Origin: Sodiomyces alkalinus F11
Taxonomy: Eukaryota; Ascomycota; Sordariomycetes; Glomerellales; Plectosphaerellaceae
Reading direction: 5' to 3'
Length of the DNA: 64,000 nucleotides
Assembly (NCBI RefSeq): GCF_003711515.1
Contig: NW_021167092.1
Span: 239,073-303,072, forward strand
Of this stretch, positions 34,300 through 47,079 are shown in pieces; position 1 is the stretch's first letter; each line of letters begins with the position of its first letter. The translations under genes and the position numbers were made by a program. The notes beneath the pieces are model-generated. The model ran no database searches, was not told the DNA's origin, and worked only from the letters and a program-made list of their open reading frames with translations.

Positions 34300-35760
34300 G
34301 GAAGAAACGTGGGATAGTATCGTCCTAACCTCGACTACGCAGAATTCGTAATAGACCCACTTTTCGTAACACGAGCGTTCCCCCCCTTGCCTATAGCGGG
34401 ATATAGCGTGAAACCGATAGGAGACTAAAAGGGGACTACCGCGCCCCCAGGAACTAAGAGTAACTAAGATTAAGGCAAGAAATTCAGGCCCTACTAGCTA
34501 ACAGGAATATAATCGAATAGGTCGTGGAGCTAGTAAAGGAACTAATCACGATACGTAGCACCCGTAAGGACGCTAGCGCGATACTACTAGTATACCTATA
34601 TACTACCGTCCGTTATATTATCCGAGAGGAACTCCGAAAAGGAATAAGCGGTATAAAAAAGACTTAGGCTAATATTATAGCCTAGGCTCCTATAGCGGTA
34701 CCGCCGCGGGACCCCGCCCCCCCTAAAATAATCCCTATTAGGTATTACCGGGAACTAATTATCCGTTAAGGAACCCTCCCCGAAGACTAGCCACTTAAAG
34801 CCAGGACCCCGAAGGAAATTATCTAAGCTATAAACGCCACGACTACCCGATACGATACCGTAGCGGTATAAAAGCTACTAAGCGGAGATATCTACCTTAC
34901 CTTTACTAAAGGGGTATAGTGGTAGGCCATCTATAAGGAATAATAGGTTGAGAAGCCCTTTAGTAAAGGAGCTACCCTAGCCGTACGTACTTACCCTATA
35001 CTAGCTAAGGCTATCCCCCGAGAGGCCCTTAACGCCCTATCCGAAGAAGACCTATTAGTATCCCTATAAGATACGAACCCCGAGGTAGAAATTATCCGAC
35101 TATAATAACGGGTACCCCGCCACGGTACTAGTAGGGTAACGCTTCTCCTTATCGAATCGGCTTCGCCGGAAGGGGTAGCGAGCCTTATCCGGAATACCCT
35201 CCTCTTTAAGGGGGGCAGCTATATCTATAAGCTATATAATCCTAACCTTAGCCCCCTAAGGTGCTATAAGTACCTATACTTCGGCTACCGGGCGAAGCGC
35301 TACCCTATAGTAGAGAGGGTATACTATTACTACGCTAAGCCTAAATCGGCGTACCTATAAGGCCTAGGATACTATAAAGCTACGGTACTTAAGCGCTCCC
35401 GCCGCTACGCTGCCTATACCGGAGATTATAATACCTTCGACGATTTATACCGACTACTAAAGAAAGAGACTAAGAAGACCCGCGAAACGTATAAATACCG
35501 AGCCAGGGACTTTAATATTACCCGTTAGACTAAAGCGGCTTACCCGCGGTAGCCGTAGATTTTCCCCCTGATTATTATCGCCCAGGACTAAGACCGCCCC
35601 CTTTATAGGGGTAGGGATTAGCCCCCGAAAAAGACTAGAGGATAGGAGGGCTCCCTGATACTAGGTCCGATAAGCGCCTATATAGTCCCCCACGGGGCTA
35701 GCGAGGCATTATAGTAGGAACCCTAAAGCTAGACCCTGGTTATATCGGGTATATCGTCTT
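34300..35760 (+). pseudogene. LINE L1 ORF1 (gag-like, zinc knuckles)
   Basis: Plus-strand frames give a charged N-terminal part and, at 35262-35303, CYKYLYFGYRAKRY, a C-x2-C-x4-H-x4-C knuckle with only the first Cys left. A second set of Tyr follows (VYYYYAKPKSAYL). In L2 the same knuckle (about 55398) has lost all ligands (YYKYLYFSYKANSY). After it come RLLKKETKKTRETYKYRARD and a Pro-rich tail. Expected role: RNA binding in the LINE particle. Confidence 0.75.
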
Positions 35761-35779
35761 AACCCCCCCCTCCCCCTTT

Positions 35780-36112
35780 AGTTAATAGAAATCTATATCC
35801 TTTTATAGAATATAGGGAGGAGTTAGGCGTGGCGGGAGCTACCGCTCCGGTACCGCGCCGAGTATAATATAATAGCGATATAGGAACCCGGCCTAAACTA
35901 TTTTACGAAAAGCCCCGCCTACCCCTCCTAAGGGGTATACCGGCTAATCTAGGGAGGAGGCTATACCCTCTTATATATCTATAAAAGACACCCGCTATAT
36001 ACGTGGATATAGCGGGCCTACTATAATACTTAGGCGGTTATATTCAGAACTGGAGATAATACCCTTATAATCTAGTTAATCTACTTAGCGAACTATTAAT
36101 TAGCTAGGATCC
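35780..36112 (+). pseudogene. LINE L1 ORF2, start of endonuclease (left of element B)
   Basis: Blocks VPRRV.YNSDIGTRPKLFYE and YVDIAGLL shared with L2 (about 56000-56170). This is the N-terminal part of the endonuclease, cut at 36112 by element B. The catalytic GDFN strand lies on the other side, at 43395. Confidence 0.65.
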
Positions 36113-36326
36113 TGTAAACGACTAGTTATAGGTCGTGGCACTAAGTAAGGTCGTAATAATAGATTATCTAGAACTAAGGAAGGAAAAAGGAAAAGGAGCA
36201 AAGTCTATAGCGCTAGGCTAGCTATAAAGTAACGATAACTTAGCGATATAGGTCCGTTAACTAAGCGCGTAGTCAGGAAGATCCGGAGTATAGCCGGATC
36301 CTCTATATCGGGGTTCACCTATAATA
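36113..36326 (-). repeat. 3' LTR of element B
   Basis: Left-hand LTR in window coordinates. Starts tgtaaacgac and ends cctataata followed by ctatcccccc, the complement of the purine tract. On the minus strand it begins tattataggt and ends cgtttaca, keeping the CA end. Confidence 0.9.
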
Positions 36327-36399
36327 CTATCCCCCCCCTCTCCCTCCGGGGGTTATATGACCGCGCGTTACCGTTATAGTCCGGCTCCCCTTTACGTCG

Positions 36400-38190
36400 C
36401 GGTGATAAAGGAATAGTGGTATCCCTTTATCTTACCTTGCCCTTACCTCGATATTAAAGAAATCTTAGGTAGCCTGCTAACCTTTATTTACGTGCCCGAC
36501 ATAGTAATATAGGCCACCCTCGCGTAGATACTATCCGTAGATATATCCGCTCTGTTTTCCTCGTAGGCCCTCTCTTCCTCTATTCCCCTTCGTATCTTTA
36601 ATAATAATAATAATAGTAATAACGGTTACGTATATACTCGTTCTTCCTTATAGCGACGATTCCTCTAATATCGCCCGTCCTTAGATAATACTAGTAATAC
36701 TCGGTTAGTTTAAGAGTTCCCCGTCTAAGGTAAGCCGTCTCTCGCTTATAATCTTTTTATTAGGAGCCCTTCGCTAACTTATATCGTTTTTATAAACGGC
36801 GCTAGCCCCCGGCAATAATAGGGGCAATAATAATAGTAAGCGTACCGCTAATAACGATATAGGTATAACGCTTTTACGTCTTAACGCAATACTAACCGTA
36901 TAATAATTCGCGTTATTACCCTCGCCGCCGCCTAAGAAAAAGAAATCGGCGGGTGTTTAGCCTCCTAAATACCCTCCCGGTAGCGTTTATACTAAGCTAT
37001 GCCTCCTTTAGACGCGCGATATCACTAATAGGAAGTATAAGCGTCTTTATCGTAGCTAAACTAATCAGGGGAAGAAATACTATATATACTCTATAAGGAT
37101 ATACCGGTATACTCCTCTCCTAGCGCACCTTAAAGGCTACGCGTACAGGTTATTTAAGACGGCTACCCTTATTAGCGACGATAATAAGAACGCCTCTATA
37201 AGACTTCCTCCCCCTTAAGAGGTCGTGATAGTATCACTAACTCTTTTTCTAGGAGTAAAAACCGTATCTTAACGCCTACGCGGCGTTTTAGGATACCCTT
37301 ATACCTAAGGAAGCGATAACGGCGATATTACCTATAATTATATATCCTACGGAGGCTCCCGGTATAGTAATCGCGTTAGCCCCTTCTCCTCCCTAAGAGG
37401 TCTAAAAAGTAATAGTACCGTAGTTAGCTTTACTACCTTTTCTTAAAGTTATTAACGAGGTGGCTAAACTAGCCTTACTTCCTCTAATAACGGAGGTTAT
37501 TAGTAAGGTGGTTATATTAGTCTTTTCTCCTCCCTTAGAGGTTATAGAAAAGATAGCGTTAGGGCTAAACGTATCGCCTTTAGAGGAGGTCGTTATTAGG
37601 GCGGAATAGCTAGCCTTATCTCTTCTTTATAAGGTTATAGGTGAGGTAGTAATTTCGGGCTTAATCTCTCCTAATATTATAACGGAAAAGAATACCCGTC
37701 TTATTACTCTTACTCTTTTATCGGGGTCGATAGTATCGGATAAAGACTTTAAACGCCTTAGTCTTATAAAGCTAAGGGAGTATACTTAGCTTTTTAAGGA
37801 GATACTCGCAATTAATCGCGCTAATATTATAATCTCCGAACTCTAATAATACGCGGAGTATAAGCGGGCTTTTACGCTTACGGGTACGATTATCGCTAGC
37901 GCGGTTATAATCCCCGATAACGGCGATAACGAAAACGATAATAAGGTTAAGAAGATAGACTCTAACCTATAACGGGGCGATAAGGGTAAGACTTTTACGG
38001 AAGTCGATAATTCCGAGGATAGCGATTTCGAGGCTAAGGATATTAATCTAGGCTTATATTAAATATAGTTAGGGCGCGGGGCTTATCCGGCCTAAACTAA
38101 ATCCGACTTTTACTCCCTTTTAATTATCGTAATATAATCGCTTATATATCGGTTCCTATATCGTGATGGCGCGAAGGTATCTAATAGGCT
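36400..38190 (+). pseudogene. Element B antisense reading frame, about 570 codons
   Basis: Opposite to gag-pol of B. Stop-poor plus-strand sequence: a poly-Asn/AAT region near 36600, NNRGNNNSKRTANNDIGI near 36820, PSPPPKKKKSAG near 36925, then the Cys cluster region at about 36990-37110 (TRDITNRKYKRLYRS, TNQGKKYYIYS, IYRYTPLLAHLKGYAYRLFK), a low-complexity part with repeated PP.EV units (37390-37600), FKRLSLIKLREYT near 37752, and an acidic end (NGDNENDNKVKKID, EDSDFEAKDINLGL near 37920-38060). A has the same frame on its antisense strand. A frame change near 37250 is needed. No known family recognised; a metal-binding nuclear protein is inference. Confidence 0.62.
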
Positions 38191-38214
38191 ATCATTCGTT
38201 ACTACTAAGCCGAA

Positions 38215-38400
38215 TTTCCCTTTAAACTCGTTAAGTACCCGTGTTTACGCTAATAGTTCTAGAGGTTCCTATATAGGCTTATAGTATCTTACCTATTATA
38301 CTAGTACTTTATATCTTAATCCCCTACCTCGCCTCATTATCCTCGCGTAGAGGATTTCCTTAACTTCCTATTCTTTACTCTCGGTTACTTCTCGAATAGG
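38215..38400 (-). pseudogene. Element B chromodomain
   Basis: Minus strand: E.EVKEILYARI..RGRGLRYKVL and YYKPI.EPLELL, aligned residue by residue with the chromodomain of A (18653-18850). In B it is joined to integrase, which shows the original arrangement. Confidence 0.8.
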
Positions 38401-38409
38401 CGGTAGTTA

Positions 38410-41400
38410 AGGGTCGTTTATTACTTATCCCGGAAAGGGGTTATCGCCCCCGCGATATAATAAGTCTATATAGAATTCAGGGTAGATCTACGATAGCACG
38501 GCGAGCGTAACTATATATAGGCTAATTACTTTTATAACTCGGTATTTATAATAAAGCTAGTTAAGCTTTTATAATAATCGCGGAGTCGAATAGTTAGCTA
38601 ACGATAGCTAGACTAAGTCGTTAACCTTAAAACGCTTAGCCGGTATATAACGTTAGTTAGTAGACTCTTTATTTCTAAGCTATATCGACACGATCGCGGC
38701 CTAGGCAAACTTAGTCGCTTCCTATAAACGGCGTAATAGGTTATAGGCCGTTAATACTCTAGGTTCCGAAAGGGGGTCCTTACTTATTGAGATTAGATTA
38801 ACGTGGTAGCTATATTCTAAGAAGAAAGGACTAAACCCCGTCGCGGAGCTCTTACGGTTATTTAGAGCTAGTTATACTATAGGTAGTAGGCGATCCTAGT
38901 CGTCCTAAGTATAAGAGATAAAGGTTTATAAATAAGCTTATACTTCTTAGTTTATATACTTTATTACTCTATTAGTCTAGGGGTAGTATACTATACTAAG
39001 CTTACGCGATATCCGTGCGAGCTTATAAAATTACTTTTAGAACCTGCTTATTTAATTGAAGCCTTAGTTACTAATAATCGACTTAGGTATTCCGTGGAAC
39101 CGGAAATAATAGTATAGGAACTATTCCGCGTAAGCTTCGACTTTCATTATCTTTATCGCTTCTAATATCGCCGCCTTAGTTAGACGGTCTATAATAACCT
39201 AAAGGTAGCGCGCCTTCTTCTCGCCGGCTAGTAGTAGGTCCGTTATAAAATCCATTAATAGGTCGCTCTATATTCGTTCTAGTACCGAGAAGGGGCGTAA
39301 AAGGCCTTATTTCGTATTGCTCTATATATACCCCTTTCCGTAGACGTCGTAGTTCCGGATAAATCGTCGGATATCCTTATTTATCCTTAGCTAGAAGAAG
39401 CGACGCGTTATTAAGGCGATAGTGTTTTCGCGTCCGGGGTATCCTCTAATTACTAAATGGTGAATAAACTAGACGATCCTCCCTCGTAACGTTAACCCTT
39501 TAATAGACCCGGGCACCTAAATTCGGTCGCGGAATAGTAATAACCTAATCGTAGAGACTAAGTACTTAGCTATTTATTTCTAATAATAGTAAGAACTATT
39601 ATTCTTCTTTAGTAACCGTAGATTAGGCTCCTTAATATTATTCGTCGGTTATAAGCGTCTTATCCTATAATCGCTATAGCTCTTAGTCCGCCTCGAAGAT
39701 CGATTAACCGCTATTAATATAGCGATTACTAGGTAGAATCGCGGTATTAGGAATTAATTAAATATAATAAGATTACTCCCGTTTATCCGTTATATCTTAG
39801 GGCTTATCTTACTATTAACGCGAGAGGGTATCGATTATCGTGGTATCCTTTTCTTTCCGATACTCGAGTATAAAGTTAAACTATATAAGCTCGCCGGCCT
39901 ATTAGCTTTATCGCTTAGTAAGCGTCCGCTTTATTATAAAGTATTTAAGGGCTTTATAGTTAGAGAGGACTATAAACTACCTATAACTAATAAGCTCGGC
40001 CTGCTATATTATTAAATAACTTATAATCGCTAATATTTCTTTATCGTGGATTAAGTAGTTATATTCCGCTCTATTAAGTTTATAAAAGTAATATATAACT
40101 ATATAGCGATTTCCGTCCGTGTTTTCTTATATTAGGCTACCCCTAAGGGTAAACCCCGAGTAGTCCGTCTCGATAAATATCTTATTTACTAGGTCCTATT
40201 ACTATAGTAACGGTCCTTCTTAGAACCTCGCCTTTAGCTTATAAAAGGCCGTTTCTTCCTCGGGACCCTATTAAAAGGTATAGTCTTTCTTAGTTAATAC
40301 TATTAACAGGGCTAAAATCCCCGAAAAATCCTTAATAAAGATGTAGTAATAATTCGTAAACCCTAAGAAGCTTCGTACGCCCTTAACCGTTATAGGCGTT
40401 TCCTACTCGCGAATAGCTCGTAACTTCTTTAGGTTATAAAATACGCCTTTCCCCGCGGTAATTATAAATCCTAGGTATTTCACGGTCTTCACGCTAAACT
40501 CGTACTTTAACGGATTTAGGTTTAGGCCGGCGTCCGCAAGTACGCAGAGTACTTACTTTACCTTCGCCTTATAGTCGGCCCGACTCTTACTAAAGTAGAC
40601 TAGGATATCGTCGATATAAATAGTAATAAAGTCGTCTAGGAAGCGCTATAGTATCTTATTAATATATCGCTAGAAAATTGTAGGAGCCTTATTTAGGCCG
40701 AACGGGTAGATAAGCTATTTAAAGAGCCTAAACCGAGTTTAGAACGCGGTCTTATATTCGTGTTCTAAGGCTATCCTAATCTTATAAAAGGCGGCGATTA
40801 TATTAAGCTTTATAAATTATTTTATTTAGCTTAGATTTTATAGTATCTTAGCGATTAGGGGAAATAGATAACGGTCTCGCTTAATCATCGCGTTTACCGC
40901 TTAATAGTCGTAATAAAATTAAAGTCCTCCGCCTAGCTTTCTTATAAAGAGAATAGGAGCCGCGGCTTCCGAACTACTAGCACGGATAAATCCTTTATCT
41001 ATGAGGTCGCTAAGTGTTTTCCGTAATACTACGAGTTCTCCTCTTAATATATTATAAAGCGGCCTTTAGGAGAGTAATAGTTCCTTACTATTACTTCCGG
41101 GTATAAGGTTTACTTTATAGTCGACTCCTAATCGGTATAACGGTAATTAATTAGCCTTATCGGGCGCGAATAGATTACCGAATTCTCGTAGTAACTCTTC
41201 GGGTATAAAGTCCTTCGGGTCTACTAGTTATTTTTTATATAACGCTTTTTTAATATCCCTTAGGCTTACTCCCTGGATTAAGACTTCCTTACCCTTTTAT
41301 TATAATCGTCAAATAATACCCGCGAATATAGATCCCGTAACTAAATAGGCGTTATAGATAGCTTATACTCTAATAGGTTCCTTTTCGTGATAAAGTCGTA

Positions 41401-41830
41401 TATTTAATCCGCCTACTCTATAGTAAAGCCGTTTATCTTTAGCGTAATATATTATATTATTTTATGTTATCTAAGGCTTCCCGAGGAATACGTCTTAGTT
41501 AAGCCCGGGCATTATATATACGAATATCCTTTACGGGTAACCGCTAATATTAAGCTTATAGACGGTAATCCCCGCGTTACTAATAATCCTAATAGCTTCT
41601 AAGAAGCTATTTAGTAATCGATGAGTATTATTAACTAATAGTAATTAGAGTCTTTAAGTAAACCATTTACTTATAGCGGTATTATAATCGTAACTAATAT
41701 TAATAAGGGCGAGGATATACCGTTTATTTACTCTAACTACTATAAGTGCCGGGTTATTACTAGCACGCACTTTAAACGCCTCCTACTCCCGCCATATCGC
41801 GGTTATCGGCTTTAACGCCCGTTTTCCTGT
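38410..41830 (-). pseudogene. Element B pol
   Basis: Mirror image of pol in A. Protease near 41720 (ALINISYDYNTAISK on the minus strand), RT about 41120-40480 with an intact catalytic box YIDDILVY near 40625-40600 (A has YIDN), RNase H about 40300-39880, integrase about 39500-38700. Frames are broken by stops. Because the two copies were hit at different positions, B can tell which A residues are original. Confidence 0.85.
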
Positions 41831-41849
41831 TAAAGCTACTCTTTTTCCG

Positions 41850-43090
41850 AGTCGTCCTCGCTAGTTAAGTTATCCTCGCTTTTATCGTGATCTTTCGTGT
41901 AAGTCTCCTTAACCTTCCAGACCGTGTCTTAGTTTTCCTTTAGCTTCTTATACTTCCGCGCGATATACCCTTTCTTATTATAGTTATAGTATATCCGAGT
42001 CTTTTACTTCGCCTTCCTATTACTAACACGGTTTACTCCGCCTATCTTCGTATTACCGTTAATATCCTTCTTCGCGGTTATATAGTCTTAAGCTTAGTTA
42101 TCGTAGTTTTATTCGAATTTATAGCCTTTAAGTTTCCTAGCGATCTTATATACGCCGTTAACCTATATAGTATAGTAGTTAGTAGGGATTTAGGCGGAGA
42201 TAAGTTTATCCCTAAGTTATAAAGTAATCGCTCCTTTAAGAAATAAGATCTATACGGTGGCTTCCTATTCGGTACTACCCGTAAAGGCGATCTATCTTTT
42301 AAAACGGGATAGGAAAGCGGTAAATAACCTATCGGTTTATTAGCGAATTATACGTAAGGCTTAGACGGCCCGTGATTATTCTATAGCGTTAAGGTAAGTG
42401 CGATTAAGATACGCTATAAAGTTATTAGGGTTTATAAGCTTACCCGGCCTATTACTTTTATAAAAGGCCGATACGACCTATTATACTTTAGGCCTTAGGT
42501 AATTATAGATCGTATACTAAGCTTATATATTATTCTAGAATAAGTCGCTATCGATTATAAGCTTCTACCGTATCGCGTAGGCCTATACGCTATAGTATAC
42601 TCGTTTCCCTAAGAACTTTACTAGGCTATTAATAGTTTACGGGGTATCGCTATCGAGGTTAGGGCGACTACTATTATTATCGGCTATAGCGTAGGCGATA
42701 AAACCGGTAATAGGGTAGACTCTACTAGTATACGGATTATCGGGGTCTAAAAGGGAGCCGAAATATTTAGGTTAAGCGGCGTTAAGTTCTACGGGGTAAG
42801 CGATCCTAGGAGCCGGGCTATAAGCTATTCGACTAACTAGTATTATCGCTTATCGACTTCTTCTCTTACGCGTTATCGGTCTATAAACTAGCGTATTTCC
42901 GAGTAGTATTCTTATATCGGAGTAAGCCTCGAGTTAATATCGGTATATTATTTATAGAGAGGGCCTAGCCTTACATTTAGGGCTCGGTTATTTTCTTCGA
43001 ACCGTTAGTTTATCTACTCTACGACCTATTTAATTCTAATAGGTTACTAGGTGGTAGCATTAGGATCCTAATCTATTACTAGCGTAGCGC
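41850..43090 (-). pseudogene. Element B gag
   Basis: Counterpart of A 6090-7270. The zinc knuckle lies at 41950-41991 (minus strand YYNYNKKGYIARKY), with every Cys and His again Tyr. Capsid blocks such as DPNNFIAYL and ITL.DKLISA are seen near 42420 and 42215. Confidence 0.78.
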
Positions 43091-43110
43091 GTGGGTATCG
43101 CTAAGTTCTA

Positions 43111-43324
43111 GATATATAAACGACTAGTTATAGGTCGTGGCACTAAGTAAGGTCGTAAGAATAGATTATCTAGAACTAAGGAAGAAGGCAAACGAGAAAA
43201 GTCTATAGCGCTAGGCTAGCTATAAGGTAGCGATAACTTAGCGATATAGGTCCGTTAACTAAGCGCGTAGTTAGGAAGATCCGGAGTATAGCCGGATCCT
43301 CTATATCGGGGTTAACTCGTAATA
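43111..43324 (-). repeat. 5' LTR of element B
   Basis: Right-hand LTR; starts tataaacgac and ends ctcgtaata. Contains the same ggatccggctatactccggatc hairpin as the other three LTRs of the family. Confidence 0.9.
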
Positions 43325-46300
43325 GATACCCTAGAATACGCCCCTATAAGATATATTCGATATAGTACCGCTATAGGGCCGATATATCCTTATAGGGGAC
43401 TTTAACCTATACTACCCCTTATAGTTATAGCTACCGCGGTATTACCCCTAAGCCGATACCCTACTTACCCTTATAACCCGGTAAAACCTAGACTTAGTAA
43501 CCCCCCCTGGAATAACTATATAGTACTGCCTAGGCTAGCGTGCTAGTATTATCGACCTTATATAGGTAATATAAGGGCTCCGCTATAATTTTAGCGGCCC
43601 GGATAAGACCGTTATCGGGTTAGACTACTACTTATAAATAGCCCGAATTCTTATAAAGACGGATACTATACCGATTATCGCGACGATACTATTATAGGGC
43701 TTAGCCGGGCCCCGCTAAGTCTAGAAAGACTTTAACCCCTTATAGATCCCCTAGCTCGCCGCCACGTAATTATAATAGACCGGCCCCCTTATAATACTAG
43801 GAGATATAGACTTAGTACTAAATAACCTAATAGAAGACCTTATAACCCTAGCCGATAAGGCCGCGCCGCGCCGCCGCGGGGGCACCCCTAAACGCCTATC
43901 CACCCCTTAATAGAAAGCGGAGCTAACCGCCCTTACCTAGGAAATAAGGCATCTTTACCGTAGATATATATCTAGGAAGTCCCGGAACCGATAGGATAAG
44001 TTCTAGGAAGCGGAGAGGCGCTAAGATAAGGCCGTGGCGGTAGCGAAGCGGCTATACTAATAATACCTACTTTACTCGACCGGGAAGGATAATAGTGTTA
44101 CGGCCAGCCCAAGCCCGACCGTCGGAGGGACTAACACTAACGGGATCTTAAGAGGTATTGGTCGTATAAGATGAGGAACAGGATCTAGGGAAAGTATAGA
44201 AGGAAGGTCACGTGCTAAGTCACCTGACCTAGGTGATTATGACGGTTATAGGATGATTATAACGATTAGGGATTATTACGATTATGAAATGATTGTTATG
44301 ATCCCGTAATGGGTCCTAGAGACCTAAGGCGAGAATGGGGGGATTAGGGAGCTATAAAGACCTATAGGTGCTACCTGTAACTAGTAATCACTCTAGCCTT
44401 AGTATTCAATCTAAGTCTTCACTAATACCTACCTTTAGAAGTATTCAGTGAAGAGGTATTAAAAGCCTTACGATCGACTACGAACTTAAGGATTATCGGC
44501 TAGTAGTGACTATATACTTACCGTGGATATAATCCTATAATCACCTACCTAACCTAAGAACTGCTAGACTTAGTATCGAAGAGCCCTAGATCGTAATAAA
44601 TAGCCTCCTCTAATAGCTATAAAAATAGGCATAAACTAAAGGGGGAGCTCCGCTAAACCCCTTATTAATACTACTACTATACTAAGACTATAACGATAAC
44701 CCGGTAACTATATATATAGAGAAAGCCGAAGTCTTTAACCGGAAGTTCTACTTAACCCCCCTTCCTACCGCCCTTAGGCCCCTAAGCGCGGAATTCCCCC
44801 CGGGGTAGGATATCCGCTATAATATCACCGTAACGGATATATAGGGGCGCCTTAAGAAGACTAAACCCTAGGCGGTACTAAGACCTAACGGACTCCTAGT
44901 AGGGCTCCTAAAAGCGTGTAGACCCCCCCTATACTAAAGACTTAGTGCTATCTTTATAGCGTGCCTTAAAGTAAGCTATTACCCGAAGAGGTGCCGCTAC
45001 GCTACCGTAGTAATCCTTAAAAAGGAAGGCCGGCCGCCGGCTAAATATAGGATAGTAAAGGGCTAATAACTAATATTACTACTTAGTATAATAGGTATAG
45101 TCCTTAAGGGGATACTAGCCGACTAGATCGCTATCGTAGCGGAGGAGTATCGGCTCCTCCTAAAGGGATAGATAGGTAACCGGATAGGGCGAAGTATAAA
45201 GACGGTAGTATAAAGAGTTATAGAGACTATAAGGGCGAGTTAGGCCTACGGCGGCACCGCTTCGATACTCTAACTAGATATTAATAAAGTATTCGATACT
45301 ATCCCCTACCATTATCTCCTTAAGGTACTCGAAAGGAAAGGCTTCCCCTAGTAGCTTACTACCCTAATTAGTAGCTTCCTTTAAGACCGTATAGCCTAGC
45401 TACTACTCGATAGCGAAATAGTCCCCCTATAACACCTCCGGGGGGGGGGGGTACTATAAAGCTCCCCGATCTCTCCTATCCTCTTTATCCTCTATATCTC
45501 TACCCTATACGAAGAACTAAAAAGGGTTCTCAAAATAACGGTAATAGGTTGTACCGATAACATGAATATTATCGCCTTTAGCAGGACGGAGGTATAGATA
45601 TAGCACCGCCTCGCCGCTACGTAGCGGATATACCTAGACTAGGAGATAGCGAGCGGACTATAGTTCGAACTAGCTAAGTATATCTATATCCTTTTTATAA
45701 AGTCACGCTAACCCTTACCTACCCCGCTTCCCCTTAATACTATTTCGGTGCTAGCGGCGGAGGCGATAAGGCTCCTAGGCCTTTAGCTTAATAGGAAGCT
45801 CGACTTCTAATAAAATACTAAAAAGGTAAAGACCCGACTAACTACCTAAATATACGCCCTCTTAAGGCTTAGCGCGGTAGTATAAGGGTTTAGCTTCGTA
45901 GATATAAGGAGACTATACCTTATAGTAATACGGCTAATAATCGCCTATTACGCCTTAACCGTCTATACGATAGGGGCCGGCCCCTGGTATAGCCCCGTAA
46001 CGGCACTTATAACGGTATAGAACTGGTGCCTCCAGTTAATAGCCGGAGCCTATAAAGCCACGCCGGTTAAGGTCCTCGAAAAAAAGACCTTTATCCCCCT
46101 CTTAACCTATATCTCTTAAGCCTAAGTGCCCGGAAAGTCCGCCGGATATAAGAGGAGGGAACCGAAGATAAGATATTAGCCGGAGTATACACCGTAATAA
46201 GAGCTTTAGCGGCACCGAATCGGCACTATAGGACCTACACGGCCCTCGCGTAGATAGCCTTACTAAATACGTTAATAACCTAGGCCGGAAACGCGGCCCC

Positions 46301-46800
46301 GAGGAAAGCCCTTATAAGGGAATAGGGTCAAACCTAGGTAAAGATATAAGGACCCTATACTTACGCCGTAGCAGTACTAAGCCGCCCCCTAATATAACGC
46401 TCCCTCCGGAAATATAGAGGACTCCTAAAGCTATAGAGTACCGTACTTACCTAAATTAGATTAGAAAAGCCAGGCCTATAAGCCTTCTTAGTAAGAGTAA
46501 GAGTGCCGGGATTTCCAATAATAAGGTGCCCCTATAGTAATAAGGGGGTAGAAATAGCGGAGCACGTAGTACTTTAGTGCTAGGACGTGATCGAGGAAGA
46601 GCGTAGAGAGCTTTTTAGTGCCGTGGGGAGACTACTTATAATTAAAGGAGATCTATATAACGCACTAAACTATAACACTAAAGCCGGGACGATAGCTAAG
46701 TGGTTCTTATAACGGAAGAGGCTTAAGGACTTTCGCCTTACCCTTAAAGTTATAAAGGCCTACGAAAATAGAGATAATACCGAAGCGAGACCGAAGCGGG
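43325..46800 (+). pseudogene. LINE L1 ORF2, endonuclease (rest), RT and zinc finger
   Basis: GDFN at 43395-43406, ADTLLTLIT and RASIIDLI (family STIDL) near 43545, VIGLDYYL (family SDH) near 43615. RT about 44830-45850: LKKEGRPPAKYRIVKG near 45015, LDINKAFDTIPHHYLLKVLE near 45275, the GTPQGSP block with a G run at 45438-45449, and the catalytic site as CTDNMNIIAF near 45550 (L2: FIDNTNIIAF). C-terminal finger near 46520-46580, CPYSNKGVEIAEHVVL. No TDGS or H-x-G-x2-GN RNase H motif was found between RT and finger. Reading ends about 46780. Confidence 0.85.
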
Positions 46801-47079
46801 GACGGAACGGTATAGCGAATTAGTGGATTATTAATAGGGGTCCTATAAGCCGGGACCCTAGCGGTATTAGCTCGGTATTAACGGGGCGCTATTAATTATT
46901 ATTGTCTTTATCGCCCTTAATAGCGCTAATACTACTTCTAACGTACTTAAGGTCCTATAAGGACTAATTAGCTAACTATTACCGCTAAGGGCCGTAACGG
47001 GGCTAAAAAGAGGCTATAAATAAAGTATTCTAAAATTAGGTCTATTCTACCCTCTAGACGCCTTATCTAATAAGATGAC

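Larger units (their letters stand above)
36113..43324 (-). mobile_element. Ty3/gypsy element B, same family as A
   Basis: 7212-bp element in minus orientation inside LINE L1. LTRs 36113-36326 and 43111-43324 match those of A; flanking five bases are GATCC (left) and GATAC (right), a duplication with one mismatch, and L2 supplies the undisrupted site (around 56254, gctaggacctcttagaata). Order on the minus strand: gag, pol, chromodomain, antisense frame. B is not split by another element, so it is the better reference for the family. Confidence 0.92.
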